Assembly: GCF_016623585.1 (NCBI RefSeq) | Contig: NZ_JAEHFY010000015.1 | Span: 1-64,000, forward strand | Reading direction: 5' to 3' | Length of the DNA stretch: 64,000 nt | Source: Pedobacter segetis | GTDB lineage: Bacteria > Bacteroidota > Bacteroidia > Sphingobacteriales > Sphingobacteriaceae | Shown here: positions 51,570 through 61,557 of the stretch, one piece after another | How positions within the stretch are numbered: the first letter of the stretch is position 1 | Layout of the letters: each line of letters begins with the position of its first letter | Program-made: the position numbers and the translations under genes | The notes under the pieces: generated by a model | Told to the model about the DNA's origin: nothing | Database searches by the model: none | What the model saw: only the letters and a program-made list of their open reading frames with translations

Positions 51570-54500
51570 TTGATGATTTCTTTTTACAAAATCGCAAATC
51601 AATTATCATTTACTGCCATCCCAAAATTCTTTAAAGTAAGGATATTGGCATGCTTGATATTATGCTTATCATCTGTTGTAAACGAAGGGTTTGCACAAGA
51701 TTATGTGATTAATAAATTCAGTCATATTTCCACATCTAACCAGTTTTTCCTTAACTCGGTAACATCTATAGCGCAAGATAAAAAAGGGATGATGTGGTTT
51801 GGTACGGCAAAGGGATTGATCAGGTTTGATGGGATAGAGCTTAAAACTATTCAATCGAAATTTAAGAACATAAATCCAAAAGAAACAGGCAATATAAACG
51901 ATATTAATATTGATAGCTACGGGAAAATATGGATCGCTGCCGATAAAGGGGTTTGGATTTACGACCCCGTTTTAGATAGTGCCGAAAAATTTTTTGAAAA
52001 TGAAACCAATGCCACTCCTTTAACATTTGTTAAATGCGTAAAAGAAATGGCTAACGGCGAGGTATGGTTAGGTACAAACATTGGGATACGGATATATGAT
52101 CCAAAGAAAAAAAAGCTTACCGAAGTCTCAAATAAAGTTCTCTTCAGTTTAAATTCTATCAATTGTTTATATCAGAAAAAGGATGGGGCTATTTGGATAG
52201 GTACAAATTCGGGCTTGTATAAACTTATTGATAAACAGAACGATAGAATTAAAGTACAGGCTTTTTTTAACAGTACAAGCAACAATAAAAGCATCATAAG
52301 TAATGATATTAATGTTTTGTTGGAAGATAAGGCTGGTAATTTATGGGTGGGTACACAGGCCGGCCTTGATTATTTCGATATTAAAAAAAATCAATTTATA
52401 CATTTCAATAAAAACCTTACCAATAATGTTATCAGAGCTTTAACCATAGATAAAAATCAGCGTTTATGGGTAGGTACTTATGATGGTATTACGTTGATAG
52501 ATTCTTTTAGAGTGACCAACCATATCAAACACGATCCAGATTCTCCTTTAAGTTTAGTGGATAACAAAATAAAGTTTTTATATAGTGACAAGTATGGTTC
52601 TGTTTGGATAGGGAGTTATTATGGGGGGATAAACTATTGGAACGAAAAACAGCTCAATTTTTCTAAAATAGACGAAGGCAATGGCCATAAATTAGGTTTT
52701 AAAGTGGTAAGCTCAATCTTGCAAGACGGGGCTGAAAAGATTTATTTTGGAACAGAGGGCGAGGGAATTTCTGTTTTGGATGCTAAAACCAATAAATACC
52801 AATACGTTAATAAGCTTAATAGCAATGAGAAGATTGGTGCAATTAAAACCATGTGCTTTAGTGGAAAGGATAACATCTGGATCGGGACATTTAACTCGGG
52901 CCTTATTTTTTATAACGTTAAAAGCAAAGCGAGTATAGTTTATAAATCACGGCCAGATGATGATCATTCTTTGAGTTCTAACAAAATTATTTCTATTGCA
53001 AAAATTTCTAACGGTAAAATTTTGGCCGGTACTTTAAATTCGGGTTTAAATATATTAGATACTAATACAGGAAGAGTTATAAGGTTACAACATAACGATG
53101 CCGATGGTACTTCTATCCCAAGCAACACCATTAGAGATTTATTGGTAGATGATAACGGCGATGTTTACATGGGTACGCCTGTTAATTTTTACATGGTTAA
53201 AAAAGCCAACCAAACAGCAAACGGTAAATTTATATTTGATAAACTCCCACTTTTTAATCAGCAAAACAAACAGAAGGTAAGCGTACAAGATATTCTGAAA
53301 GCGAGCAATGGGCAAATATGGGTTGCTACCCTAAATATGGGGCTGTTGTATTTGAAAAACGGCAAGCTCTACAATGCTGCCATTGATAAAGATATAGCTG
53401 TTTTTTCTGTTCTCGAAGATCATGATGGCAAGCTTTGGTTAAGTACAGACAAAGGTATATTAAGATACGACCCCAAAAAAGCAAGCTCAAAAATTTACAA
53501 CCTTAATGATGGTATTGCTGCAAATGCTTTTGCAAGAGGTTCAAAATTGTTTTCAAAAGACGGGCGGATATATTTCGGCGGAGCCTCTGGGGTAACTTCA
53601 TTTAATCCAAAAGAATTAGGAACCATAAATAAATATGCCCCCAACATTGTTATTACAAACTTTAAATTATTTGATAAAGATATCGAAGTTGGCGATAGTA
53701 CAGCAATCCTTAAAAAAAGTATAGCAGATACAAAAAAGATTAAGCTGGATTATGACCAAAATATTTTTACCATCAATTTTTCGATGCCAAATTATATTAT
53801 CCATGGTAAAAAGGTGTATCAATACCGCTTAAAAGGGTTAGATGATAAGTGGGCAACAACTAATAATCCGTCTGTTTCATTTACCATACAGCAAGGCGGC
53901 ACTTATATTTTTGAGGTTAAAGGTATAAACGGTGACGGTTATAAAACCGCAGGTACTACCGCCTTAGAAATTGTGGTTAACAGTGCGCCATGGAAAACTT
54001 GGTGGGCATATCTTTTTTATATGATGATTATTTTGGGTGCTTTTGGCTTATTTATTTATTTTTTTCAATCGAAGCTTATATTACAGCATAAATTAAATTT
54101 AGAGACCATAGAGTTAGACAATCAGCAAAAACTGAATCAACAAAAGCTTCAGTTTTTTACAAATGTATCTCATGAATTTAGAACACCCTTAACACTTATT
54201 TCTGGGCCTTTACAAAAACTTATCGAAGATTATAAAGGCCCCTATCAATATTATGCGCCGCTGATAACCATTAAAAAAAATACCGATCAGCTTACTAAAT
54301 TGATCAATGAATTGCTTGATTTTAGGAAATTCGAAGATCACCGCCTCGCTCTAAAAGCTGCTGAGGGTAATATCGTTGAATTTTTAAAAGAGATATTTCT
54401 GTCTTTTTTACCGCAGGCAAAACTCAATAATTATACCTACAATTTTAAGGCAGAGGAAGAAAATATTTTGGTCTATTTTGATCCAGATAAACTAGAAAAA

Positions 54501-55703
54501 GTATTTTACAATTTAATTTCTAACGCTTTCAAACATACGCCAGAAAAGGGCAGCATTTGTTTAGAAATCTCAAAAAAAGAAAACGAGGTAGTAGTTTCTG
54601 TAAAAGATACCGGTGATGGAATGAAAGCTGAAGAATTAGAAAAAATATTTGATCAGTTTTATGAAATACAAGGGCAAAAACATTACGGGCACTTTAGATA
54701 CGGATCGGGTATTGGTTTAGCTATTGTTAAAAGCGTTATTGATCTGCATAAAGGGAAAATAAAAGTTAGTAGCCAAGGCGGTAAAGGAAGTGTTTTTATC
54801 ACTTATTTACCACTGGGTAAAAACCATCTCTCAGAAAGTGAAATAGTAACAGAATTTAAAGAAAATGATCTTTCATTATATAGCATAACAGAACCTTTAA
54901 GCAGCAAAATTATTAAGGAGTTTGAGTGGGAAGAAGATATTGATAAAGAATGTGTTTTGGTGGTTGAGGACAACTTGGAAGTAGGAAAATTTATTCAAAA
55001 CATACTTTCTGATTATTATAATGTTGTGTTGGCAGAAAACGGGGTATTAGGTTTTCAAAATGCCATTATTAAGCAACCATCTTTAATAGTTAGCGATATG
55101 ATGATGCCCGAAATGGATGGTTTAGAGTTTTGCCAAAAAATCAAAAACGACATCAGAACCAGCCACATACCTTTTATCTTATTATCTGCCAGAACATCCT
55201 TAGTCTATAAATTTGACGGGTTAAAATCTGGTGCCGATGATTACCTGTTTAAGCCTTTTGAGGTTAACGAACTGATCCTGAAATGTAAAAACATTCTTAG
55301 CACTTATCATCACTTAAAAGAAAGATTTCTTAATTCAAATATCACTATTTCAGACCCTTCAAATAACACCTTAGATGAAACCTTAAGGTATAAAGCCTAT
55401 GAAGTTGTAAATAAAAACATCTCTAATGAATTTTTTGGGATAGATCAATTTAGCGAACAGCTGGGCCTGAGCAGATCTTTACTATTTACTAAAATAAAAG
55501 CCTGGGCTAACCAAACACCTAATGAATTTATTTTGAGCATCCGCATGAAACACGCCGCAAAGATGATCGAACAAGGCAGGTACAGCATAGCAGAAATTGG
55601 GTATAAAGTGGGTTTTAAAGACCCAAGCTATTTCTCCAAGATTTTTAAAAAACATTTAAACATTAGCCCGAAAATATATTCAGAGAAATTTAAAAATTGC
55701 TAA
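51570..55703 (+). CDS. Hybrid two-component sensor regulator (HTCS) with AraC output
   Basis: 1377 aa. Signal peptide to about 44; two-component-propeller repeats to about 690 (MMWFGTAKGLIRFDGIEL, EVWLGTNIGIRIYDPK, GAIWIGTNSGLYKL and others); Y_Y_Y domain about 725-800; a membrane segment near 810-832 (WWAYLFYMMIILGAFGLFIY); HisKA with H868 (FFTNVSHEFRTPLTL); HATPase with NLISNAFKHTP and GSGIGLAIVKSVI; receiver with D1176 (SDMMMPEMDG); C-terminal AraC HTH (YSIAEIGYKVGFKDPSYFSK). The periplasmic part binds an oligosaccharide cue and the HTH activates PUL genes. It is the only dedicated PUL regulator in the window. GH3 follows after 177 bases. Confidence 0.95.
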   Translation: MMISFYKIANQLSFTAIPKFFKVRILACLILCLSSVVNEGFAQDYVINKFSHISTSNQFFLNSVTSIAQDKKGMMWFGTAKGLIRFDGIELKTIQSKFKNINPKETGNINDINIDSYGKIWIAADKGVWIYDPVLDSAEKFFENETNATPLTFVKCVKEMANGEVWLGTNIGIRIYDPKKKKLTEVSNKVLFSLNSINCLYQKKDGAIWIGTNSGLYKLIDKQNDRIKVQAFFNSTSNNKSIISNDINVLLEDKAGNLWVGTQAGLDYFDIKKNQFIHFNKNLTNNVIRALTIDKNQRLWVGTYDGITLIDSFRVTNHIKHDPDSPLSLVDNKIKFLYSDKYGSVWIGSYYGGINYWNEKQLNFSKIDEGNGHKLGFKVVSSILQDGAEKIYFGTEGEGISVLDAKTNKYQYVNKLNSNEKIGAIKTMCFSGKDNIWIGTFNSGLIFYNVKSKASIVYKSRPDDDHSLSSNKIISIAKISNGKILAGTLNSGLNILDTNTGRVIRLQHNDADGTSIPSNTIRDLLVDDNGDVYMGTPVNFYMVKKANQTANGKFIFDKLPLFNQQNKQKVSVQDILKASNGQIWVATLNMGLLYLKNGKLYNAAIDKDIAVFSVLEDHDGKLWLSTDKGILRYDPKKASSKIYNLNDGIAANAFARGSKLFSKDGRIYFGGASGVTSFNPKELGTINKYAPNIVITNFKLFDKDIEVGDSTAILKKSIADTKKIKLDYDQNIFTINFSMPNYIIHGKKVYQYRLKGLDDKWATTNNPSVSFTIQQGGTYIFEVKGINGDGYKTAGTTALEIVVNSAPWKTWWAYLFYMMIILGAFGLFIYFFQSKLILQHKLNLETIELDNQQKLNQQKLQFFTNVSHEFRTPLTLISGPLQKLIEDYKGPYQYYAPLITIKKNTDQLTKLINELLDFRKFEDHRLALKAAEGNIVEFLKEIFLSFLPQAKLNNYTYNFKAEEENILVYFDPDKLEKVFYNLISNAFKHTPEKGSICLEISKKENEVVVSVKDTGDGMKAEELEKIFDQFYEIQGQKHYGHFRYGSGIGLAIVKSVIDLHKGKIKVSSQGGKGSVFITYLPLGKNHLSESEIVTEFKENDLSLYSITEPLSSKIIKEFEWEEDIDKECVLVVEDNLEVGKFIQNILSDYYNVVLAENGVLGFQNAIIKQPSLIVSDMMMPEMDGLEFCQKIKNDIRTSHIPFILLSARTSLVYKFDGLKSGADDYLFKPFEVNELILKCKNILSTYHHLKERFLNSNITISDPSNNTLDETLRYKAYEVVNKNISNEFFGIDQFSEQLGLSRSLLFTKIKAWANQTPNEFILSIRMKHAAKMIEQGRYSIAEIGYKVGFKDPSYFSKIFKKHLNISPKIYSEKFKNC

Positions 55704-55879
55704 TATATTGATTGATAGTTTATTATATCAATTCGGGTTTTTTAAAATAAACTATATTACCAGTCTCTTGGACTATTCTGCTTTCCCATTTCCATAATTT
55801 TAGGTCTTAAATAAAACAATAACCAATTATTACTAACCAAACCTTTTCTAAGGTTTAGATCATAAAAACCTACGTTAGA

Positions 55880-58165
55880 ATGAATAAAATATATTTAAGC
55901 ACAGTCGGGTTTTGCCTGTTGATCAATATAACTTTTGCGCAGTCTGTAAAACTAGTTTATAAAAATAAAAATGCTTCTACAGATGCTCGCGTAAAAGATT
56001 TGCTCTCACGTATGAACCTTGAAGAAAAGGTAGCGCAGATGCGTATTTTCCATGCCAATTTGGGGATCGCTTTAGGTACCGATAATAAATTGGAGTTAAA
56101 AAGCGGAATTGCGGAAAGACTAAGATATGGCATAGCGGGGATCAAAAATCCAGGAGAATTTTTAGAGCCTGTGAAAGCTGCATTGCTCAATAATCAATTG
56201 CAAAAATATATAGTAACGCATAATAGGCTAGGCATCCCAGCATTATTTATCACAGAATCTTACAATGGTGTAGATGCGCAAGGCTGTACAAAATTTGCCC
56301 GGCCTATAAACATGGCTGCTAGTTTTAATCGCGATTTGGTACATCAAACTTGGGATATTATTGGTAGGGAGGCAAGAATCAGAGGGTTGCACATGTGCCA
56401 TTCGCCAGAGGCAGACTTATCTCGCGATCCACGGTTTGGGCGTATGAGCGAAGAGTTTGGAGAAGATACTTATCTAACCTCTCAAATGATAATAAGTGCC
56501 GTAACTGGCGTTCAGGGAGACTTTAAAGGATTAAAAAGTACACATATTGGTGCGGTAACAAAGCACTTTGCGGGTTATGGGCAGGTTTTAGGCGGTACAA
56601 ACTTTGCAGCGATAGAGATTTCGCCCCGCACCTTGATCGATGAAATTTACCCACCTTTTAAAGCAGCGGTGCAACAAGCTAAAACGTTAGGAATTATGGC
56701 TTCACACGGCGATCTAAACGGAATTGCCAGTCATGCCAATTACGATTTATTGACCAAAGTTTTAAAAAACCAATGGGGTTTTAAGGGCTACGTAGTTTCT
56801 GATGCTAATGATATTGCCCGGTTAAATTTTTTTATGAAAGTAGCCGAAACACCAGAAGATGCCGCAATGATGGCTTTAAAAGCTGGGATGGATGTGGATC
56901 TGTATAGTGATGAAGCTTATGCCTTATTGCCTAAATTGGTTAAAACCCACCCCGAGCTAATAAAATATATTGATGCAGCCGCATCTCGAATGCTAAGGAC
57001 CAAATTTATATTGGGATTGTTTGATAGTCCCTACGTCAATTTAGAAAGTGTAAAAGAAAATGTAAGAACAGATAAAGCGCTTGCGATCGCAAAAAAAATG
57101 GACGAAGAGTCTATGATATTATTAAAAAATAAATCGGCCGATAGCTCCTCAATTCTACCCATAGGCTTATCTAACACAAAATACAATAAGATTGCACTTT
57201 TAGGCCCAGTTTTAACTGATGGCGCAAAAGCTGATTTTGAAAAAATTGCCGGTAACCGTTTTGTTTTTAGCGCAGAAAAAGGATTTGATCTAACCAATAG
57301 GGAAGGTGATGTCCCTAAATTAAATACCAATACAAAACCAGGCTTCGATAAATTGATAGCAATGGCAAAGCAGGCAGATTTATGTGTGCTGTTTTTAGGA
57401 GGAGACGAATTTACCGCAAAAGAGGGTTTTTTTAATAACGCATTAGGCGATAGGGCTAGCATTGATCCGGTTGCCCCACAAGACGAACTGATTAGACAGG
57501 TTAAAGCACTGGGTAAACCAATAATTGTAGTTTTAAAACACAGAAGAACGTTGTCTATCAATGAAATTTCTAAAACTGCAGATGCCATTTTAGATTGTTG
57601 GGATGCTAGCGAATTTGGGGACGAAGCCATTGCTAAAGCAATTTTCGGGCTAATCAATCCATCAGGAAAATTGCCCGTAACAGTACCTCGCACCATTGGG
57701 CAGCTGCCTTTTCATTATAGCCAGAAAGAGATAAATTTTAAAAAGGGATATTTATTTATCGAAAATGGTCCCTTATATCCTTTTGGCTATGGGCTAAGCT
57801 ACACTACTTTTAAGTACCATAATTTAAAGCTTTCTTCAACGGCTATCAATCCTAATTCAAAAATCACAGTAACGGTTGAAGTAACCAATACTGGTAAGCT
57901 TACCGGAAAAGAAGTGGTTCAATTATATATCAAAGATTTAATTGGATCGGTTACACGCCCTGATAAAGAGCTTAAAGATTTCCAAAAAGTTGAACTTAAG
58001 GCCGGGGAAACTAAAACGGTATCTTTTACCATCAATCCAGAAATTTTGAAGTTTACTAGGGCAGATATGAAATTTGGTTACGAAGTGGGGGATTATACCG
58101 TTCAGATAGGGCCATCATCGGCAGAAGGCTTAAAATCTAATTTTAGGTTAACCAGTATTATATAA
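55880..58165 (+). CDS. GH3 family beta-glycosidase
   Basis: 761 aa, signal peptide to about 20 (TFAQ). Signature blocks: RLGIPALFITESYNGVDAQG, EADLSRDPRFGRMSEEFGED, AVTKHFAGYGQ and nucleophile D308 in GYVVSDANDI (many members have SDW or SDY). The C-terminal alpha/beta sandwich ends near 620, and a Fn3-like domain follows (ELKDFQKVELKAGETKTVSF). It removes terminal beta-linked glucose or a related residue in the periplasm, which fits a beta-glucan pathway with GH128/GH16. GH105 follows 51 bases downstream, so they are likely co-transcribed. Confidence 0.9.
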   Translation: MNKIYLSTVGFCLLINITFAQSVKLVYKNKNASTDARVKDLLSRMNLEEKVAQMRIFHANLGIALGTDNKLELKSGIAERLRYGIAGIKNPGEFLEPVKAALLNNQLQKYIVTHNRLGIPALFITESYNGVDAQGCTKFARPINMAASFNRDLVHQTWDIIGREARIRGLHMCHSPEADLSRDPRFGRMSEEFGEDTYLTSQMIISAVTGVQGDFKGLKSTHIGAVTKHFAGYGQVLGGTNFAAIEISPRTLIDEIYPPFKAAVQQAKTLGIMASHGDLNGIASHANYDLLTKVLKNQWGFKGYVVSDANDIARLNFFMKVAETPEDAAMMALKAGMDVDLYSDEAYALLPKLVKTHPELIKYIDAAASRMLRTKFILGLFDSPYVNLESVKENVRTDKALAIAKKMDEESMILLKNKSADSSSILPIGLSNTKYNKIALLGPVLTDGAKADFEKIAGNRFVFSAEKGFDLTNREGDVPKLNTNTKPGFDKLIAMAKQADLCVLFLGGDEFTAKEGFFNNALGDRASIDPVAPQDELIRQVKALGKPIIVVLKHRRTLSINEISKTADAILDCWDASEFGDEAIAKAIFGLINPSGKLPVTVPRTIGQLPFHYSQKEINFKKGYLFIENGPLYPFGYGLSYTTFKYHNLKLSSTAINPNSKITVTVEVTNTGKLTGKEVVQLYIKDLIGSVTRPDKELKDFQKVELKAGETKTVSFTINPEILKFTRADMKFGYEVGDYTVQIGPSSAEGLKSNFRLTSII

Positions 58166-58216
58166 GCGCAAATGCGGATGCTCTTTAAATCAACATTTAT
58201 AAAAGAAACATAACCA

Positions 58217-59335
58217 ATGCAAAAATTACTTTTAAAAATCACTATTTCGTTTTTAGCCGTTCTTATTTTACAATCATGTAAAACGTATCAAAAAATAGAT
58301 AAAGAAAGTACCAAAGCCGCCATGCTTAAAGCTTTACAATGGCAAGAGGCAAACCCCATACAATCACAATCGCCAACAGATTGGACCAATGCTGCCTATT
58401 ACACCGGCATAGTAAAAGCACATGAAGCAACCGCAGATAAAACCTATTTAGATGCCTTGGGAAAAATGGCAAAACGTAACAATTGGCAAGTTAGCGAGCG
58501 TTTTTACCATGCAGATGATTTAGCCATGTGCTACAGCTATATCTATTTAAAATCTTTAGGCCAGGATGCTAATTTACAGCCAACGGATCAAATCATAAAA
58601 GATCATTTATATAAAGATTATCCTTGGAAGAGCGGTATGGCAACAGACGAGAAAAAAATTTTATGGTGGTGGTGCGATGCCTTATTTATGGCCCCGCCAG
58701 TTTTAACTTCTTATGCAAAGCTTAAAAATGATGATGCCTACTTAAAAGAAATGGATAAATATTATAAGCAAACCTACAATTTGCTCTATGACAAAAAGGA
58801 ACATCTTTTTGCCCGAGACACCAGGTATCTATTAACGGGCAAAGACAGCGATTTAAAAGAAAAAAACGGGAAGAAGATTTTTTGGTCTCGCGGAAACGGT
58901 TGGGTAATTGCCGGCCTAGCTTTGGTATTAACCGATTTGCCAAAAGATTATCCTACCCGGCCTTTTTATGAAAATTTGTTTAAAGAAATGGCAGGCAAGC
59001 TTAAAGGTTTACAGCCTAACGATGGCTTGTGGAGAACAAGTTTATTATCCCCAGAATCTTTTAACCATGGAGAGGTAAGCGGAAGTGGTTTTTTTACCTA
59101 TGCACTTGCTTGGGGGATAAACAATGGTTTGCTAAATAAAGCAACCTATCGGCCATCGGTTACAAAAGCTTGGAATTCCCTCTTAAAATGTCAAAAGGTA
59201 AGCGGCAAAGTTGGCTGGGTGCAAAACATAGGGTCTGATCCCAAACCTGCCGACGCAGATAGCTGGCAAAACTTTGGCACAGGTGCGTTTTTAATGGCAG
59301 GTAGCGAAATATTGAAACTGAAGAAAAATCAATAA
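58217..59335 (+). CDS. GH105 unsaturated glycuronyl hydrolase
   Basis: 372 aa lipoprotein (LILQSC, Cys 21). Alpha/alpha barrel of the GH88/GH105 fold: NWQVSERFYHADDLAMCYSY, LWWWCDALFMAPP with catalytic D154, FWSRGNGWVIAGLALVL, GLWRTSLLSPESFNHGEVSG. The family hydrolyses the 4,5-unsaturated uronic acid left by polysaccharide lyases, so it fits directly with the three lyase-like genes downstream. Whether the residue is unsaturated GlcA, GalA or a rhamnosyl-linked one is not readable. Confidence 0.9.
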   Translation: MQKLLLKITISFLAVLILQSCKTYQKIDKESTKAAMLKALQWQEANPIQSQSPTDWTNAAYYTGIVKAHEATADKTYLDALGKMAKRNNWQVSERFYHADDLAMCYSYIYLKSLGQDANLQPTDQIIKDHLYKDYPWKSGMATDEKKILWWWCDALFMAPPVLTSYAKLKNDDAYLKEMDKYYKQTYNLLYDKKEHLFARDTRYLLTGKDSDLKEKNGKKIFWSRGNGWVIAGLALVLTDLPKDYPTRPFYENLFKEMAGKLKGLQPNDGLWRTSLLSPESFNHGEVSGSGFFTYALAWGINNGLLNKATYRPSVTKAWNSLLKCQKVSGKVGWVQNIGSDPKPADADSWQNFGTGAFLMAGSEILKLKKNQ

Positions 59336-59343
59336 TAAAACAA

Positions 59344-60549
59344 ATGACCATGGATTTTAGAAATACGAGCAAATTAATGTTGATGGCGATTTTTGTTGCC
59401 GGTATCTTTCATGCCTGTAAAAAATCAAAAAGCACAAACCCTCAAGAAGTAATACCAACTCCAACTATCCCAACCGTTCAAACTTTAGAAACCTTAAACA
59501 TTACAACCAGTACAGCTACTGCACAAGGTAAAGTTACTGCCAGCGGAGGGAAAAACATTAGCGAAAGCGGCTTTTGCTGGGATACCTTGGCAAATCCAAC
59601 TATTATTAAAAGCCATTTAATGGCCTCATCTAATGATGATGCTGGAGGGTTTTCTAAAACTTTAGAGAACCTTAAAAGTGATAAAAAGTATTATTTAAGA
59701 GCTTATGCTAAAAATGAAGTGGGTATTGCATATGGTAATGAGGTAACTTTTAGTACCAAGCAAGAGCAGGGATCAACCGATGATACAAGTTCAATAGTTG
59801 CCACACAGATTTGGTATGGCGACCCTAATAAGCCATGGCGGGATGTTTTTACCAATTTCAATACGGAAGATAACGGAGGTACAACCCCAACATTAACTCC
59901 AATTACCGATCCCACTTACGGCAAAGTATGGGAGGTTTTTAAACCCGCGGGTGCAAAAAGAGCTGAAATAAGTAGAATTAAAGACTACTCTCCAACCAAC
60001 GGGGAAGTAATCTACATAAGTTATAAATGGAAAATAAACATTAGGCAAAAAGATGCAACCAATGGTTTTGCGGTATTTCAGTGGAAAACCGAGGACGGAA
60101 ACAAAGGGCCTGATAGACAAAATTATCCTTTCAATTTAGCCTATAATGCCGGCTCAGGAAACCTTACTCTAAATGCTTATGGCCCAGGCACACCAGACTG
60201 GACCGAAGGTTCTTCCATTAACAACAGAAAAAACACACTTTGGAATAAAGTTGTACCTCAAGATCAATGGCAAAGTATCATCATAGGGATTAAAATTTCT
60301 GATTACGTAGGTACTGATACCACACAGTTAGGATATATAGAATATTGGTTTAACGGAGTAAAGCAACCTTTTGAAATTACCGGTGCAGGGAAGGATTACA
60401 GGGTTATCCTTTCTGCAGATAAAAAGAGGGCCTATCATCGTACGCTGGATGGTAATACCACCTATCCAAAGTGGGGAGCTTATGGCGAAGGCGCAAGAAA
60501 TTATGATGTTACCGCTTATGTGGCAGATTTAAGGTTGAGACGTAAGTAA
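59344..60549 (+). CDS. Polysaccharide lyase (heparinase-I/PL20-like) with Fn3-like domain, copy 1
   Basis: 401 aa lipoprotein (FHAC, Cys about 25). A linker and an Fn3-like domain of the SESGFCWDT...YLRAYAKNEVG type (about 45-140) precede the lyase domain (about 155-401). The lyase shows GAKRAEISR, AVFQWKTE, NYPFNLAYN, DQWQSIIIGIKIS, GYIEYWFNGVKQ and YPKWGAYGE, the beta-jelly-roll layout of Polysacc_lyase (PF14099-like) families such as glucuronan lyase. Eliminative cleavage next to a uronic acid is inferred. Family and substrate unproven. It begins 9 bases after GH105. Confidence 0.7.
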   Translation: MTMDFRNTSKLMLMAIFVAGIFHACKKSKSTNPQEVIPTPTIPTVQTLETLNITTSTATAQGKVTASGGKNISESGFCWDTLANPTIIKSHLMASSNDDAGGFSKTLENLKSDKKYYLRAYAKNEVGIAYGNEVTFSTKQEQGSTDDTSSIVATQIWYGDPNKPWRDVFTNFNTEDNGGTTPTLTPITDPTYGKVWEVFKPAGAKRAEISRIKDYSPTNGEVIYISYKWKINIRQKDATNGFAVFQWKTEDGNKGPDRQNYPFNLAYNAGSGNLTLNAYGPGTPDWTEGSSINNRKNTLWNKVVPQDQWQSIIIGIKISDYVGTDTTQLGYIEYWFNGVKQPFEITGAGKDYRVILSADKKRAYHRTLDGNTTYPKWGAYGEGARNYDVTAYVADLRLRRK

Positions 60550-60566
60550 ATTTAATAAGCTCTTTT

Positions 60567-61424
60567 ATGCAAAAAGTTAATTTTTTGATATTCTTAACTT
60601 GCTTTTTTTGTGCCTGTATTATAAAAAAAACTACTGTTTCAACAGAGGCAGTATTTACGGATACCAGCCAAATAGCAGGTAAGTTAATCTGGTACGGTAA
60701 TCCCGATAAGCCTTACAAAGATGTATTTGTTAATTTCAACGATGAAGATAATCACGGTACAACCCCAACTTTAACCACCATTAATGATCCTAAATATGGT
60801 AAGGTTTGGAAAGTTTATAAACCATCCGGAGCAAAAAGAGCAGAGATAAGTAGGGCCAAAGGATATGAACAGCATGATGGAGAAACAATCTATATCAGTT
60901 ACAATTGGAAAATTAAAGTTAAGCAAAAAAAATTTAAAACCGGCTGTGCGGTTTTTCAGTGGAAAACAGAAGGTGGTGGAGATGTTAGGCAAAACTATCC
61001 TTTTAACTTAACTTATGGCAACGGAGTACTTTCTTTAAATGCTTACGGCCCTGGAACATCTACAGATTGGTGGAAAAACCCAGGCAAAAATATAGCAACT
61101 AAAAAAAACACAATTTGGAAAAAAGCAGTTCCGCAAAACCAATGGCAGAATATTGTTTTTGGGATAAAAGTATCTTCTTATACAGGTACCGATACCACAA
61201 AATTGGGCTATATAGAGTTTTGGTTCAATGGGGTTAAGCAAACTTTTAATGTAGATAACTCAGGGATCGATTATCGTGTGATTTTATCTCCGGATAAAAA
61301 AAGAGCTTACCACAGAACGCTTGATGGAAATATCACTTATCCAAAGTGGGGAGCTTATGGAGGGTCATCAATACCTTACGATATTACTGCCTATGTAAGC
61401 GATTTAAAAATAAGAAGAAAATAG
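60567..61424 (+). CDS. Polysaccharide lyase (heparinase-I/PL20-like), copy 2
   Basis: 285 aa lipoprotein (FFCAC, Cys about 15-17). The lyase domain alone: GAKRAEISRAKGYEQHDGET, CAVFQWKTEGG, NYPFNLTYGNG, NAYGPGT, NQWQNIVFGIKVS, FWFNGVKQTFN, AYHRTLDGN.TYPKWGAYGG. No Fn3 domain. It lies 18 bases after copy 1 and is a clear paralogue by these blocks. Confidence 0.7.
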   Translation: MQKVNFLIFLTCFFCACIIKKTTVSTEAVFTDTSQIAGKLIWYGNPDKPYKDVFVNFNDEDNHGTTPTLTTINDPKYGKVWKVYKPSGAKRAEISRAKGYEQHDGETIYISYNWKIKVKQKKFKTGCAVFQWKTEGGGDVRQNYPFNLTYGNGVLSLNAYGPGTSTDWWKNPGKNIATKKNTIWKKAVPQNQWQNIVFGIKVSSYTGTDTTKLGYIEFWFNGVKQTFNVDNSGIDYRVILSPDKKRAYHRTLDGNITYPKWGAYGGSSIPYDITAYVSDLKIRRK

Positions 61425-61515
61425 TTTCAAACAATCGGGTGATTTTAGAACCGGAATTTTTGTTTAGAATTTCAAATAAAAATATTTAACGACCAATTAT
61501 ATTAATTTTTAACCC

Positions 61516-61540
61516 TTGTAGGGTGCCCTTCATCCTACAA
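61516..61540. promoter_or_regulatory. Leader hairpin before the third lyase gene
   Basis: TTGTAGGGTG (61516-61525) pairs with CATCCTACAA (61531-61540) with one G-T wobble, 17 bases before the ATG at 61558. It could end the upstream transcript or influence translation of the lyase. Confidence 0.35.
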
Positions 61541-61557
61541 TAAAACAATTAAACAAA

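Noticed and set aside
57031-57696. 221-aa antisense ORF inside GH3
   Set aside because: It mirrors the conserved GH3 coding strand, has no recognisable domain and no plausible start context.
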